Positions 1-11,784 are shown, numbered from the stretch's first letter. The stretch is 53,270 nucleotides of DNA from Clostridiales bacterium (GCA_031264755.1 JAISDO010000006.1:1-53270), one strand, 5' to 3'. The notes: generated from the sequence alone by a model not told the origin. Program-made: numbers and translations.

Positions 1-22
1 TTTTGCCATCATTATACATATA

Positions 23-53
23 CAACAAGGACACTATATCAGTGCCCTTGTTG
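23..53 (-). terminator. Hairpin downstream of the ECF S-component gene
   Basis: A 13-bp stem (one A/C mismatch) with a 5-nt loop follows the stop of the gene ending at 130. On the minus strand no run of U follows the stem, so it is either a processing/stability hairpin or an unconventional terminator. Confidence 0.45.
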
Positions 54-129
54 CTATATGTTGTCGTCGTATCTTGTCTAATCAACTTATTTGCACACAG
101 TGCCTACTTCACTATTGTACTGTGATATG

Positions 130-630
130 CTACTCTACACCATGTTGATACGATACTGACTTGGTATATCTCTTGCTCATCTTATACAATATTGGGACTA
201 GTGTAGGCAATACAATAGCATTACTCACTATATGTATCACAAAAAAATATATACCAGACAAATATCTAATATACACAAGATACCAAAATCGCTCAAAGTC
301 TACAATACTATATACCATTGCAACTTCTATAATACTAGACAATACCCCAAACAAAAGTGTAAACACTATTGCTATACCTACTGCAATCCACACCCTGTAT
401 TTGACTTGTGGTATCAAGCTAACACTGAATGCCAACATTGGCCAATATATTAGATATAGTACAACCCAATACCAAACTAGTCCGTATATCAATACCTCAA
501 CCAAAACAAAAAGAACGCTAACAATTATAGCGTCCCTCCTATCGTATATCAAAGCATACAAGACTACCAACGTACTAACTAGCTCTACATTGGGCACAAA
601 ACTCAATGCCAATTTGACAACACTAAGCAA
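130..630 (-). CDS. ECF transporter S-component-like membrane protein
   Basis: This is probably the substrate-binding membrane subunit of an energy-coupling-factor vitamin/micronutrient importer, which would share a generic EcfA/EcfT module encoded elsewhere. The 166 residues are almost entirely hydrophobic, with about five or six membrane segments. Features typical of this family are an early PNVE motif (about residues 13-16), a WYWV...YWP stretch near 52-64, and a HIVSNA motif near the C-terminus. The substrate is not evident. The only standard start in frame is TTG at 630, which cuts into the first helix. The frame stays open upstream, and an ATT at 672-670 lies 8 nt after a GAGGTG ribosome-binding-like sequence, so the true N-terminus may be 14 residues longer. 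It follows the ATP-grasp gene by a few bases and is almost certainly co-transcribed with it. Confidence 0.72.
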   Translation of the reverse strand: MLSVVKLALSFVPNVELVSTLVVLYALIYDRRDAIIVSVLFVLVEVLIYGLVWYWVVLYLIYWPMLAFSVSLIPQVKYRVWIAVGIAIVFTLLFGVLSSIIEVAMVYSIVDFERFWYLVYIRYLSGIYFFVIHIVSNAIVLPTLVPILYKMSKRYTKSVSYQHGVE

Positions 631-677
631 TGCTGTACTAATAGCTATATTGGATACACGTCTATTAGAAATTTGTG

Positions 678-2648
678 CTACACCTCTTCTTCAGTATCAA
701 TCTCAAACAAGCTAGACTCAAGTTGTTGCAACAACAATTTGGTCTGTTCTTCTGCACTCAAAACATGGTCTTGTTGACTCAACTCCAACAGATCTCCGTC
801 TACATTGACTATATCAAAATCTAGATTTGTGTCTACTTGCTCAATCTCAACAATCTTAAGCTCTTCTGGTTGTGTATCTTGTGCATCAACAAGTTGAAAC
901 TCTTCTTCATCTTGTTGTATTGCTTGAGTATTATGTTTTTGTTGTTCTTGCATCTGCAAGTCTTCATGCCTTTGCTCTATAGATTGAGACAATTCATCTT
1001 CAGTTATACCATCTTGTGATAAATATGCCAAATCTATGTCTTGCTGAGCCAACTCCTTGTCGTGCAACGATTGATCTACAACTTGTAGATCCTGATTGAT
1101 TTGGGCATCTGAGACAATTTCTATATCATTTGATTGCAATGCAGGTGTTGCAATCTGTACTAGAGGTGCTGCAACATCTTGTGAAATTGAGGATTGTATC
1201 GGTTGTACTACACTTGGCTGGGCAACTATATTGTCCGTTTGGGTAGATTGTTGTATAGTCTTGTATTGTGGTTGATATTGAGATGGCTTGTATACGGTGC
1301 TCTCACCCTCTTCTAGTACAACTACAGACGTAACAACTCGCCCTACATCTTGTTGAGTGGTCACACTACCACTCATTTGTCTAGTGTACAATCCAGCAAC
1401 TCTACCATTGTACAAGAAGATACCTGTCATATTGCCATAAGGCTTGGTATGAGGGACACCATTGCTATTAAAATATATATTGGTAGTCTTAAAAGGCGTA
1501 CAATATTCCTGCAGTATATAATCACTATCTATATTGTCTCTAATCAACTCTCCAAATTTGTCTGCACTGCAATCTCTGCCTGCCACTACACCATTGCTAC
1601 CATATCTATCCGAAGGCTTGATAAGCCATCTATCCTTATTAGCAACTACATCATTGTAGTCAAATGCACCTGTACGCAATCCAACTGTAAACGGCACATG
1701 CCTATCCACAAACATATTCTGTTCGGGTGTAAAAAGATTGCGAGTATAAGGATGACGCAAAATCCTAAACAAATTCTTGTCATGCACAACTTGAGTACGG
1801 AAATGCCCTACTAGACATACCGCCCCTGCTGTTATACCTTGAACAAATGGCTGTATACTAGCTAGCTTTTGCATACATTCACTAGTTACTGCTCTACGAT
1901 ATATAGCATCTATAGCCACACCTTGCTCATCGTACATCCTGTAACCATCAAATTGTATACGAGTTATGTCTACAACCACAGCATCATAGCCATGTCTTGC
2001 AAAAGCTTGCCTAAATACTTCAAATTCGCTCTTAGTGCCAATATCAAGAAAATCCACAATAGCTAGTCTAGGGCTGACAGGTTGTGTCAACCCCTTGTTG
2101 GTTAGCCACTCAGTGTACAACTTGCCAAACTCTAATACCCAACTATCAAACAACTCAAAACGTTTGAGATTTTTGTCACCAAAACAGCTCTTCCAAAGAA
2201 AGCTATCCCCAAAAGCATTGCCTATCTCACGGTCTTCGTTCATGGCACTAGCACCATCAGCATTAAGCTCGCAAAACTTGAAGTCAAAATTTGACTCATC
2301 AAAGAAGATATCAATCCTGGCTATAGGCAACTTGCGACCATAACCACTATCTAACATGATAAGTCTCTCTAGTTCTTTATCAAAACCAAAAAGTTGCCTA
2401 AATTGTGAATCTACTAGATACTGCTCAATAACCTTATCAAGTATAGTATCAAACACTAACATATCCTGTTCTAATTTGTGATATGCTACACTATCAAATA
2501 TTTTTGGTATAATATTGAGCTGCAACTGTCCACCACTAAATACCGCTGAACTCTTCTTGATATACTGTACAGCATTAGCAAAATCATCTCTTGCTTTTTG
2601 AGCATTTTGTTGTATTTGGGTCAAAAACTCAATATTAAGTTGTATCAT
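678..2648 (-). CDS. Circularly permuted ATP-grasp ligase (glutathionylspermidine-synthase-like) with Gln-rich tail
   Basis: This is a probable ATP-dependent carboxylate-amine ligase. The N-terminal 440 residues resemble the glutathionylspermidine synthase / circularly permuted ATP-grasp group: a CELNADG motif about residues 130-137, a LIKPSDRYGSNG nucleotide-binding loop near 345, and an LQEYC motif near 388. The remaining roughly 210 residues are a low-complexity tail rich in Gln, Asp and Glu with no recognisable fold, which is unusual for this family. I chose ATG at 2648; TTG at 2669 and GTG at 2660 are in-frame alternatives. A promoter lies just upstream (2673-2701). The next gene upstream is a glutamate-cysteine ligase, so a gamma-glutamyl peptide or amine is a reasonable guess for the substrate, but that is inference. 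Confidence 0.75.
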   Translation of the reverse strand: MIQLNIEFLTQIQQNAQKARDDFANAVQYIKKSSAVFSGGQLQLNIIPKIFDSVAYHKLEQDMLVFDTILDKVIEQYLVDSQFRQLFGFDKELERLIMLDSGYGRKLPIARIDIFFDESNFDFKFCELNADGASAMNEDREIGNAFGDSFLWKSCFGDKNLKRFELFDSWVLEFGKLYTEWLTNKGLTQPVSPRLAIVDFLDIGTKSEFEVFRQAFARHGYDAVVVDITRIQFDGYRMYDEQGVAIDAIYRRAVTSECMQKLASIQPFVQGITAGAVCLVGHFRTQVVHDKNLFRILRHPYTRNLFTPEQNMFVDRHVPFTVGLRTGAFDYNDVVANKDRWLIKPSDRYGSNGVVAGRDCSADKFGELIRDNIDSDYILQEYCTPFKTTNIYFNSNGVPHTKPYGNMTGIFLYNGRVAGLYTRQMSGSVTTQQDVGRVVTSVVVLEEGESTVYKPSQYQPQYKTIQQSTQTDNIVAQPSVVQPIQSSISQDVAAPLVQIATPALQSNDIEIVSDAQINQDLQVVDQSLHDKELAQQDIDLAYLSQDGITEDELSQSIEQRHEDLQMQEQQKHNTQAIQQDEEEFQLVDAQDTQPEELKIVEIEQVDTNLDFDIVNVDGDLLELSQQDHVLSAEEQTKLLLQQLESSLFEIDTEEEV

Positions 2649-2672
2649 CTTGTTGTGCACAATTGTCAACCT

Positions 2673-2701
2673 TTATAATATATTAACTACTTAGATACCA
2701 A
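2673..2701 (-). promoter_or_regulatory. Sigma-A-type promoter for the ATP-grasp gene
   Basis: On the minus strand, TTGGTA (2701-2696), a 17-nt spacer and TTATAA (2678-2673) lie about 25 nt ahead of the chosen ATG. This makes ATP-grasp plus ECF S-component a separate transcription unit from the upstream ligase gene. Confidence 0.5.
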
Positions 2702-2835
2702 CAATCTAATCAGACAAGCAAAGTTGACAAATTGACTTGTATCCTAATAGCGTGTCTTTATAGTATACTACATTTTGTGTCCATATGTTGTTAATACAAT
2801 TCAAATTTATGTTAACAATATTTGGCAAGCACAAA

Positions 2836-4086
2836 TTAGCACTTATTGTGTGTACGCAATCCGTCCTGTAGAATTATATTGTCTATATATCTAGCGTCAG
2901 CATCTACACCAGAACCCTCCTTAGCCAAAGCAACCAAATAATCACACAGCTCTTGTATATTTGTCCCATACACAACAGCATCTTTGCCATGTTGTTGCAA
3001 CTGTATAATAGCCTCTTCGGCATCGCACAATCTCAAGCCTTGAAATCTCTCTAGCAACTTGGATATATTGTCACTATTGTAAAATATCCCCTTGATCAAA
3101 CTCACATAGCCTAATGCTTGATGTATCGGAAGACTATCTGCCGCCCTAATCTCTAGATACTTTTTGACCCTTACATGAGGGAAGACTATACTCAATACGT
3201 GTGATATTGTATCCTCATCTTCAAATCCATGCTGACTGTAATAATCAGCTACACTACCAGACTCCAATTGCAACTTGCCTTCAATATAGACAAACATTGG
3301 AGACATATCTAATAAATACTCACTATAATCATTCAATCCAAACGTTGGATCAAAACTATGAGGAACAAATCCCGAACGAGGCGTATCTGTGTGTTGCCAG
3401 ATCTTCATACGTGTCATAATGCCCGCACTAGCACCCTCATAAGCGACACAATTGTCAGTCAAGTATGCAAGTATAGGTACCAACAAGCTAGCCAATCTAT
3501 ACTTATTGCCAAAGTCTATGCTATCTACATAGTCTATAGTCACATGTGTAGCACAAGTAGCACGCATCATCTGCATACCAAGCCCCCCCTGTGCCCCAAA
3601 TCTATCATCCATATAGCGGTATCTCAATTTGGGCAGCAGTGGGATATCTTGAGCTCTAGCAGTAGGGTGATAGCCCAAATTGACAAGTTGATAACCTAGT
3701 TGATCCAATATTGGATTGATCTCTCTACAAAACTTGTCATATTCTATAGCTATTTGCTCTACAGTCTCAAACTTGCCTATGGATACTTCCAATTGAGCAC
3801 CAGGCTCTAGAGATATAGTAATATTAGGTCGCCCTAATCCTAGCAAGTATCCATCTTCCAACATTGTATCAATATACAACGGCTGCAATTGCTGCAAAAT
3901 ATAATGGACACCATAAGTACCAAAGTAACTTACAAATTCGTTAGTATCTCTCTTGACTACAAAATGCTCCAATTCTAGACCCAAGTACTGACTACTTGAT
4001 GCATCTTGCACAAAATACTCTACTAGTTGAGATCTTAGAAGATCTCTAGTCAAATGCCCCTTGTGTGGCTGATCAGAAGTCCCCAA
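2836..4086 (-). CDS. Glutamate-cysteine ligase family protein
   Basis: Predicted to join glutamate to cysteine (or a related amine) through the gamma-carboxyl using ATP, in the cytoplasm. The 416 residues carry features of the plant/proteobacterial-type GCS2 group: GLELEHFVV near residue 37 (the catalytic Glu region), SLEPGAQLEVS near 90, a MMRATCATHV segment near 175, and RAADSLP near 315. The start is TTG at 4086. It has a GGGAGG ribosome binding site 8 nt upstream, and no ATG exists near this end. The gene overlaps the HIT-protein gene by 14 nt, so translation is coupled. No glutathione synthetase of the usual type is present. The neighbouring ATP-grasp protein is the obvious candidate for the second ligation. 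Confidence 0.8.
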   Translation of the reverse strand: MGTSDQPHKGHLTRDLLRSQLVEYFVQDASSSQYLGLELEHFVVKRDTNEFVSYFGTYGVHYILQQLQPLYIDTMLEDGYLLGLGRPNITISLEPGAQLEVSIGKFETVEQIAIEYDKFCREINPILDQLGYQLVNLGYHPTARAQDIPLLPKLRYRYMDDRFGAQGGLGMQMMRATCATHVTIDYVDSIDFGNKYRLASLLVPILAYLTDNCVAYEGASAGIMTRMKIWQHTDTPRSGFVPHSFDPTFGLNDYSEYLLDMSPMFVYIEGKLQLESGSVADYYSQHGFEDEDTISHVLSIVFPHVRVKKYLEIRAADSLPIHQALGYVSLIKGIFYNSDNISKLLERFQGLRLCDAEEAIIQLQQHGKDAVVYGTNIQELCDYLVALAKEGSGVDADARYIDNIILQDGLRTHNKC

Positions 4087-4444
4087 ACTCCTTGCCTCCC
4101 AATATATGTATGTGATAATGCCACATGGTTTGCCCCGCTTCTTTGCCTTGATTGACTATCAATCTATAGTCATGCAATTGCAACTGTCCTTTGATCTCAG
4201 ATATTTTTTTGAGTATCAATCCTACTATTGTAGCTTGTTGCACACTAGCATCCAACATAGTAGCAAAATGCATCCTTGGTATAGCTAGATAATGCAGCGG
4301 AGCTTGAGGATGAATATCTTGTATTACAACAAAATTTTCGTCATTGTACAGTATTGTGGCAGGTATATCCCCACTAGCAATCTTGCAAAACACACAATTG
4401 TGTGACGTGACTGCTGTATCTATATTGTGTTTGTGTAGTGACAT
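4073..4444 (-). CDS. HIT family nucleotide-binding protein (HinT-like)
   Basis: A 123-residue histidine-triad hydrolase, likely acting on purine nucleoside phosphoramidates or aminoacyl-adenylates. It has the N-terminal CxFCKIASGDIP motif (residues 18-29), typical of HinT, and the catalytic triad as HYHIHILGG near residue 109. It ends inside the start of the glutamate-cysteine ligase gene. It follows mtaB by about 155 nt and probably belongs to the tail of the heat-shock/modification operon, a common position for HIT genes in Gram-positive bacteria. Confidence 0.88.
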   Translation of the reverse strand: MSLHKHNIDTAVTSHNCVFCKIASGDIPATILYNDENFVVIQDIHPQAPLHYLAIPRMHFATMLDASVQQATIVGLILKKISEIKGQLQLHDYRLIVNQGKEAGQTMWHYHIHILGGKEFGDF

Positions 4445-4600
4445 TATATCCTATTTACCGTCATATATATCTTTGTTGACACCAAATATCAACTTGGATC
4501 AAAGAATTGACAGTGTGTCCTTTATAATAAATTGTTTTTGTGTTATACAACAAGATCGTATACTCATCTATATTTGCACATGAGTTGCGTTGTATGTAGA

Positions 4601-5953
4601 TTATATCAATTTGCCTATCAATATATCACCTTGCAAATGCGTCGCCAGTATATTGCACATTGTATTGGGCAATGCGTCGTCACATTCAACTTTGCAATAG
4701 TTGCGTGTATACCCTGTTGGCGTTTGTCCTTGTGTAGTCTTCTCAAATACTACTTGATGTTGCCGTCCTACTTGCCCCTGCAAGAACTTGGATTTGTTAA
4801 ACTGTATACGTTGTCGCAACCGCTCAAACCTATCGTCTATTATATCACTAGCCAGTTGTGGCAATCTAGCGGCTACTGTCTTGGGTCTAGGACTATACTT
4901 GAATGCATGCACGTCAGCAAATGCAACTCTATCTACAATATCCAAAGTCTCCACAAAGTCCCTCTCAGTCTCGGTTGGATAACCGACTATTATATCTGTA
5001 GTGATTGCGGTATCCTCACCCATCATACTTCTTATCAACTGTACCTTATCTTCAAACTCTAGCTTGGTATACTTGCGATTCATGGCTCTCAATACTCTAT
5101 CACTACCACTCTGTAGAGATAGGTGCCAATGATTGCAGGCATCTTTGCGTATCATAGCATCAAGCAACTCCCATGTTATGGCATTGCACTCTATGCTACT
5201 CATTCGTATCCTAGCATGCGTATCTATATTGTCTACAAGTTGATGCAATGTAGTATTATTGTCACGACCATATGCGGTGATGTTGATACCTGTCAATACT
5301 ATCTCATTGACATTCGTATTAGCAATTTCGTCAACTATATCTTGTATATGTCTACTACGACTACGTCCACGCAAATAAGGTATAATGCAAAAACTACAAA
5401 AATCATTGCATCCATCCTGAATTTTGATATATTTGCGTGCCATCTTAGTAGTATTGTGAACAAACCTAGTCCGGCTAGCGATATCACAGACATTGCAACT
5501 TTGACAAGCAAGTGTTGTGTTGAGGGGAGCATTGGTTGCACTATGTACAGTTGACAACTGATGATTGTCTACTATATATTGCACAATTTTGCTCTTGTCC
5601 ATAGCTCCCGCTATGACTCGGCACTCAGCAAAACAATCAGTCTTGCAGTCAGCTACTGCACACCCACATACATACACGAATGCATCAGGATTGATAGCCT
5701 TAACTCGTCTACAAAATTGTCTAGACTTGCGATCCGCCTCTACCGTAACACTACATGTATTGACTATATATATATTAGCTAATTGCACACGATCGCTTGC
5801 TCTGATACCCATCTTGCCAAATTCGGATATCAATGCTTCGCCTTCGTATTGATTGGTCTTGCATCCCAATGAATACACGACTACATCTATCATAGCATCA
5901 ATCTCATTAACAATTGGATTGATTAATTGAATTGTTGCTGTATTTGTTGACAT
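4601..5953 (-). CDS. mtaB: tRNA (t6A37) methylthiotransferase MtaB
   Basis: A radical-SAM enzyme that adds a methylthio group to N6-threonylcarbamoyladenosine at position 37 of tRNAs reading ANN codons. The N-terminal MTTase domain begins with SLGCKTNQYE, and its second-cluster cysteines include VNTCSVT and YVCGCAV. The radical-SAM motif is CNDFCSFC near residue 182, followed by RGRSRSR. A C-terminal region resembles a TRAM-like domain. The usual family start corresponds to the internal ATG at 5893. The ATG at 5953 adds 20 residues, neither start has a good ribosome binding site, and the extension may not be translated. Confidence 0.9.
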   Translation of the reverse strand: MSTNTATIQLINPIVNEIDAMIDVVVYSLGCKTNQYEGEALISEFGKMGIRASDRVQLANIYIVNTCSVTVEADRKSRQFCRRVKAINPDAFVYVCGCAVADCKTDCFAECRVIAGAMDKSKIVQYIVDNHQLSTVHSATNAPLNTTLACQSCNVCDIASRTRFVHNTTKMARKYIKIQDGCNDFCSFCIIPYLRGRSRSRHIQDIVDEIANTNVNEIVLTGINITAYGRDNNTTLHQLVDNIDTHARIRMSSIECNAITWELLDAMIRKDACNHWHLSLQSGSDRVLRAMNRKYTKLEFEDKVQLIRSMMGEDTAITTDIIVGYPTETERDFVETLDIVDRVAFADVHAFKYSPRPKTVAARLPQLASDIIDDRFERLRQRIQFNKSKFLQGQVGRQHQVVFEKTTQGQTPTGYTRNYCKVECDDALPNTMCNILATHLQGDILIGKLI

Positions 5954-6051
5954 TATTTATATATGAAGTTGCACTCAATTGCTGTAAGTTGATCGTGCTG
6001 CCAATCAAAATTGCATAAGATACATTGCACAACTCAATAATACAATATTTG

Positions 6052-6762
6052 TTATACAATAGTCAATACACTCATCACTGCTATAGCAGCAGTCTCAGCT
6101 CTCAATATCCTTTTGCCTAGACTGACGGGTGTGATTGAGATATCATATACTTGCATTATTTCCTCTGCACTAAATCCTCCTTCGCTACCTATCACTACAT
6201 TGATAGTTTTAGCTTTGGCAATCTTTTGGCTTTGGAGTGCTAGTTTGATAGGGGCAACTGCCTTTTCATAAGCAAATATTGCGGGATCACTTTGTATATC
6301 TATCAGCACTTCGTCCCAAGTCTTGATAGAGCTTATCTCTACCAATCTACTACGACCGCACTGCTTAATTGCATTGAGTGCTATAGCGTTGAGTCTATCC
6401 AAATTAATCTTGCGAAACGTTGCATATTGAGAGACAAATGGTACAATCTTGTATACACCTAGCTCTATGCATTTTTGTACTGCTAGCTCAAATCTATCTA
6501 TATTCTTGATTAGTCCAAGATATAGTACTATATCCTTATCCAATTCAGCAGTGTTAGGTTGCACACTAGTCACTTGTAGCAACGTGCATTGTTTTTGTAT
6601 ACTTTGTATAGTGGCATAGTAGTCCAATCCATCTCCACACCACAATACTACCTCTTCTCCTACACTACACCGCAACACATTAGATAGATGAAGATGCTCT
6701 TGCCCTTGCATTGTAGCCTCATTGCCACGTATATCAATACAAAAAAACCGCCTTAGAGTCAT
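6052..6762 (-). CDS. rsmE: 16S rRNA (uracil1498-N3)-methyltransferase RsmE
   Basis: A SPOUT-fold methyltransferase that modifies U1498 in the decoding centre of 16S rRNA. The 236 residues show an N-terminal PUA-like region (LRRFFCID... HLSNVLR) and the C-terminal knot motifs: IGSEGGFSAEE near residue 191, and SLGKRILRAETAA near 215. The gene overlaps prmA by 4 nt (ATGA), so the two are translationally coupled. Confidence 0.93.
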   Translation of the reverse strand: MTLRRFFCIDIRGNEATMQGQEHLHLSNVLRCSVGEEVVLWCGDGLDYYATIQSIQKQCTLLQVTSVQPNTAELDKDIVLYLGLIKNIDRFELAVQKCIELGVYKIVPFVSQYATFRKINLDRLNAIALNAIKQCGRSRLVEISSIKTWDEVLIDIQSDPAIFAYEKAVAPIKLALQSQKIAKAKTINVVIGSEGGFSAEEIMQVYDISITPVSLGKRILRAETAAIAVMSVLTIV

Positions 6763-7670
6763 GTATCAATCCCAAACACTAGACATGCCCACTCGCCTTC
6801 TATAGTTTGATCAATCAATTGGCAATTGCAATCAATGTATGTGTCCTTAACTAGATCAACCTTGTCCAATATGATACCACTCAAGATTAAGATACCATTA
6901 GGCTTGAGATTGTTGTGGACTGTACTAGATAATTTTGTTAGCAAGTCTGCGGTAAGGTTGGCAACTACAATATGATAGTTGATACTATCACCATCCAAAA
7001 AACTTCTTTGATCAATAGTATAGTATTTGGAGTCAATATTGTTGATATCTAGATTGTATCTAGTTGTGGATATTGCTCCACCGTCCACATCACTGAATGA
7101 TACTAATCCCGCTCCGAGCAACAACGCTACCAATCCCAATATACCACTACCACATCCCACATCAGCTACACTCAACCCTGGTTGTACATACTTTTGTAGT
7201 GCCTTTATACACATACTAGTAGTCTCATGCTTGCCAGTGCCAAAGGCACTAGCTAATTGCAATCGTACAACAGGCTTAGTGTATTCGGTGACAACCCACT
7301 CTGGCACAACAACAACCTGACCATAGTCCACAGGTACAAAACTATCCCTAAAGTCTTCAACCCATTGATTGGGATCCACAATCTCCAACCCCAACTCCAG
7401 AGTACCAACTTGCCACTCACACTTGTGTTGCCAATCATTGAGCATTGATTGAACATCCGTCAATGCATCATAATCAAAAAAACCACTAACAACAGCCTCA
7501 TCACTCTCAGTCATATCTAGACTACTATCCAAATAGTCATAAGACAAATCACCAATGTCCTTGTCTATGATGAGCACCCCTGTAGTGCCAAGCTCCCAAA
7601 GCAATCCAGACAATACATCTATGTTCTGTCTAGTTGTACTAATTGATATCTTGTACTGTCTATCTTGCAT
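6759..7670 (-). CDS. prmA: Ribosomal protein L11 methyltransferase PrmA
   Basis: An S-adenosylmethionine-dependent enzyme that trimethylates ribosomal protein L11. The 303 residues have the family's N-terminal substrate-binding region, then ASAFGTGKHETT (about 141-152) and the SAM-binding loop DVGCGSGILG (about 170-179). The VVANLTADLL segment near 230 corresponds to the catalytic NI/LxxxxL region. It is coupled to rsmE by an ATGA overlap and sits in its usual place after dnaJ. Confidence 0.93.
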   Translation of the reverse strand: MQDRQYKISISTTRQNIDVLSGLLWELGTTGVLIIDKDIGDLSYDYLDSSLDMTESDEAVVSGFFDYDALTDVQSMLNDWQHKCEWQVGTLELGLEIVDPNQWVEDFRDSFVPVDYGQVVVVPEWVVTEYTKPVVRLQLASAFGTGKHETTSMCIKALQKYVQPGLSVADVGCGSGILGLVALLLGAGLVSFSDVDGGAISTTRYNLDINNIDSKYYTIDQRSFLDGDSINYHIVVANLTADLLTKLSSTVHNNLKPNGILILSGIILDKVDLVKDTYIDCNCQLIDQTIEGEWACLVFGIDT

Positions 7671-7849
7671 TATATATAGCCCAAATTATCGCCAAACTTA
7701 CCAATAAACATTTGTTTTTGTCTAACCAAATCAATTGTACATTGACACACAGTCAACTGTCCAAAGTCATACCCAAATTGGCAACCCAAAGACTGTACCA
7801 CCAAACATAATACGTACTACAGCGATAGCGTGATGCTTTGGACAATATG

Positions 7850-8929
7850 CTAACCATTCATGAAGTCTCTGGATTTTGAAAATTGTTCGGGCTTGAGAGA
7901 CTTATTGAGTTCTTCTACTAGTTTCTTTTGTTCTTTGTTGAGCTTCTCGGGCATTTCTATCTCTATTGTTATCAACAAGTCACCTTTGTTGCGTTTGGTC
8001 TCTATCCCTTCACCCCTAACTCTAAAGGTAGTATTGGTCTGTGTACACTCAGTAAGCGTAATTGTTTTTTTGTCCTTTAGTGTTGGGATATTGATTTTGC
8101 CCCCTATGAGTGCTTGTACAAAAGGTATACTAAGTGTAGCATGTATATCCAATCCCTTGCGTTTGAAGATCTTGTGTGGAGCAACATTGATCATTATGAT
8201 CAAGTTGCCTGCGACCTTACCTATGCGGTCACCCTCGCCCTTGACTGTCATGGCTTGACCTGGCTCTACGCCTGAAGGGAATACTACACTCAAATTGACA
8301 GTCTTGCGTATGGATTGTTTGCCATTACAAGTACTACATTTTTCTTTGATTATGTGCCCACTACCACCACAAGCACCACAAGCACGCTGCTGTACAATCC
8401 TACCAAAAGGAGTATCTTGAGTAGCTCTAGTTGATCCGCTACCACCACAAGTACTACATTTGCTAAAGGCAGTACCACCCTTGGCTCCTGTACCGTTACA
8501 CGGATTGCACGACTCATACCTTGTCACAGATATATCCTTGGCGACACCAAAGGCCGCTTCTTCAAATGTCAAAGTTACGGTAGTTTGTATATCGCCACGT
8601 GACGAATTGCCACCACTCCCTCCATTGAAGATACTAACAAAGTCATCAAAAAAACTACTCCCAAATCCGCCACCAAATCCGCCAAAGTCAAATCCACCAC
8701 TACCGCCAAATCCGCCAAAAGCACTAGGATTGTCGTACTCCGCCCTCTTCTGTGGATCTGACAACGTATCATATGCTTCGTTAATTTCCTTAAACTTCTT
8801 AGCAGCTTCTTCGTTGCCTTGATTAAGATCTGGGTGATACTTCTTGGCCAGTACTCTATATTGTTTTTTTAGCTCTTCGTCACTTGCGTCCTTGGAGACA
8901 CCTAGTGTTTCATAAAATGATTTAGCCAT
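7850..8929 (-). CDS. dnaJ: Chaperone protein DnaJ
   Basis: A Hsp40 co-chaperone that stimulates DnaK ATPase and delivers clients. It has a J domain with HPD at about residues 32-34 and a Gly/Phe-rich linker (about 72-115). The zinc-finger region has four CxxC pairs (CNPC, CSTC, CGAC, CSTC), followed by the substrate-binding C-terminal domains. The fourth CxxCxGxG repeat reads CxxCxGKQ, so its last Gly is missing. Length (359) is normal to slightly short. A 148-nt gap separates it from dnaK. Confidence 0.96.
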   Translation of the reverse strand: MAKSFYETLGVSKDASDEELKKQYRVLAKKYHPDLNQGNEEAAKKFKEINEAYDTLSDPQKRAEYDNPSAFGGFGGSGGFDFGGFGGGFGSSFFDDFVSIFNGGSGGNSSRGDIQTTVTLTFEEAAFGVAKDISVTRYESCNPCNGTGAKGGTAFSKCSTCGGSGSTRATQDTPFGRIVQQRACGACGGSGHIIKEKCSTCNGKQSIRKTVNLSVVFPSGVEPGQAMTVKGEGDRIGKVAGNLIIMINVAPHKIFKRKGLDIHATLSIPFVQALIGGKINIPTLKDKKTITLTECTQTNTTFRVRGEGIETKRNKGDLLITIEIEMPEKLNKEQKKLVEELNKSLKPEQFSKSRDFMNG

Positions 8930-9077
8930 AATTTGTTACACTCTCAACAAACAAATTTTTTTGACACTCAAAACGAGTTTGAGCCAAATTTTTGGAGCTG
9001 CTTTCAATAAGCGTACAAATTGGCAATGCACAAATCAAGTCTAGCCATATTTGTACATTGTCAATTGTACATTGTCT

Positions 9078-10886
<1,809 letters not shown>

Positions 10887-11068
10887 TTATATATTTATAT
10901 ATAATCAATCTTAACATTAGTTGCAATACACAGCATTGTCAACATGTGTTTGCAATTGTTCCCATTACGCAAAACAAGGCAGTTTTGCTTTTGAGTTATA
11001 GCTGATTTGGGAGTATGCATCTCATTAGAGAGTAATTATTACCAAGCCCTCTTAAGAAGCCACAACTA

Positions 11069-11770
11069 CTAAGCTTTATAACCCACTTTGACCTGTGCAT
11101 GTCTAACTATCTTATCGCCTAATTTGTAACCTTTCTGAAATACATGAACAACTTTGCCATCATATGCATCGTCATGAGTCTCTACACGCATTATGGCATT
11201 ATGCAACTCAGGATCAAAATCTTGTTGCAAACAGTCCAACTCTTGTATCCCCATATCAGCCAAGACAGATTCCATCTTTTTGGCTATCATAACCACCCCA
11301 TCTTTGACAGATTTGTCTTGTATCATATCTATAGCGTTGTAGACTACGTCCAACACAGGTATCATAGATATCACAGCTTCGGCTTTGCCCTGAATGACGA
11401 CACTTGCCATCTGATCTTCTGTGCGTTTTTTGTAGTTTTTGAAATCTGCCTGTATACGTTCCAACGATGTAGTGAGTTCTTCTATACGCTGCTTGTCTTT
11501 TTGGTTAGCGGCTTGCATAGCTTGCAATATAGTTTTGGCGTCTTCTAGATCTTTTTGGTGTTGCTCTTTGAGTTTGACTATCTCTTGTTCAAGTCCCTTG
11601 ATACTTTCGTCTATATCTTTGCTTTCACTTTTGGCTTGAAGCTTAGGATCGTTATTAGCCTTAGGGACTGGGTTGTTGTATTGACTGTTTGTGCTTTTGT
11701 TGTGCACTACTTTGATAGGATCTTTTGAACTATTGTTGTTGTGATTATTATTATTTTTATTCTGTTCCAT
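11069..11770 (-). CDS. grpE: Nucleotide exchange factor GrpE
   Basis: Releases ADP from DnaK. The first 60 or so residues are Asn/Lys-rich and probably disordered. Residues about 55-115 form a heptad-like coiled coil. The GrpE core follows, with FKNYKKRTEDQ, AVISMIPVLDVV and a C-terminal VVHVFQKGYKL...VGYKA beta-domain signature. A ribosome binding site AGGGG lies 8 nt before the ATG. The gene starts 14 nt after hrcA. Confidence 0.95.
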   Translation of the reverse strand: MEQNKNNNNHNNNSSKDPIKVVHNKSTNSQYNNPVPKANNDPKLQAKSESKDIDESIKGLEQEIVKLKEQHQKDLEDAKTILQAMQAANQKDKQRIEELTTSLERIQADFKNYKKRTEDQMASVVIQGKAEAVISMIPVLDVVYNAIDMIQDKSVKDGVVMIAKKMESVLADMGIQELDCLQQDFDPELHNAIMRVETHDDAYDGKVVHVFQKGYKLGDKIVRHAQVKVGYKA

Positions 11771-11784
11771 TGGTCAAACCCCTA

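Noticed and set aside
161..715. A 184-codon plus-strand frame opposite the ECF S-component
   Set aside because: Random-looking composition and antisense to a recognised transporter family.
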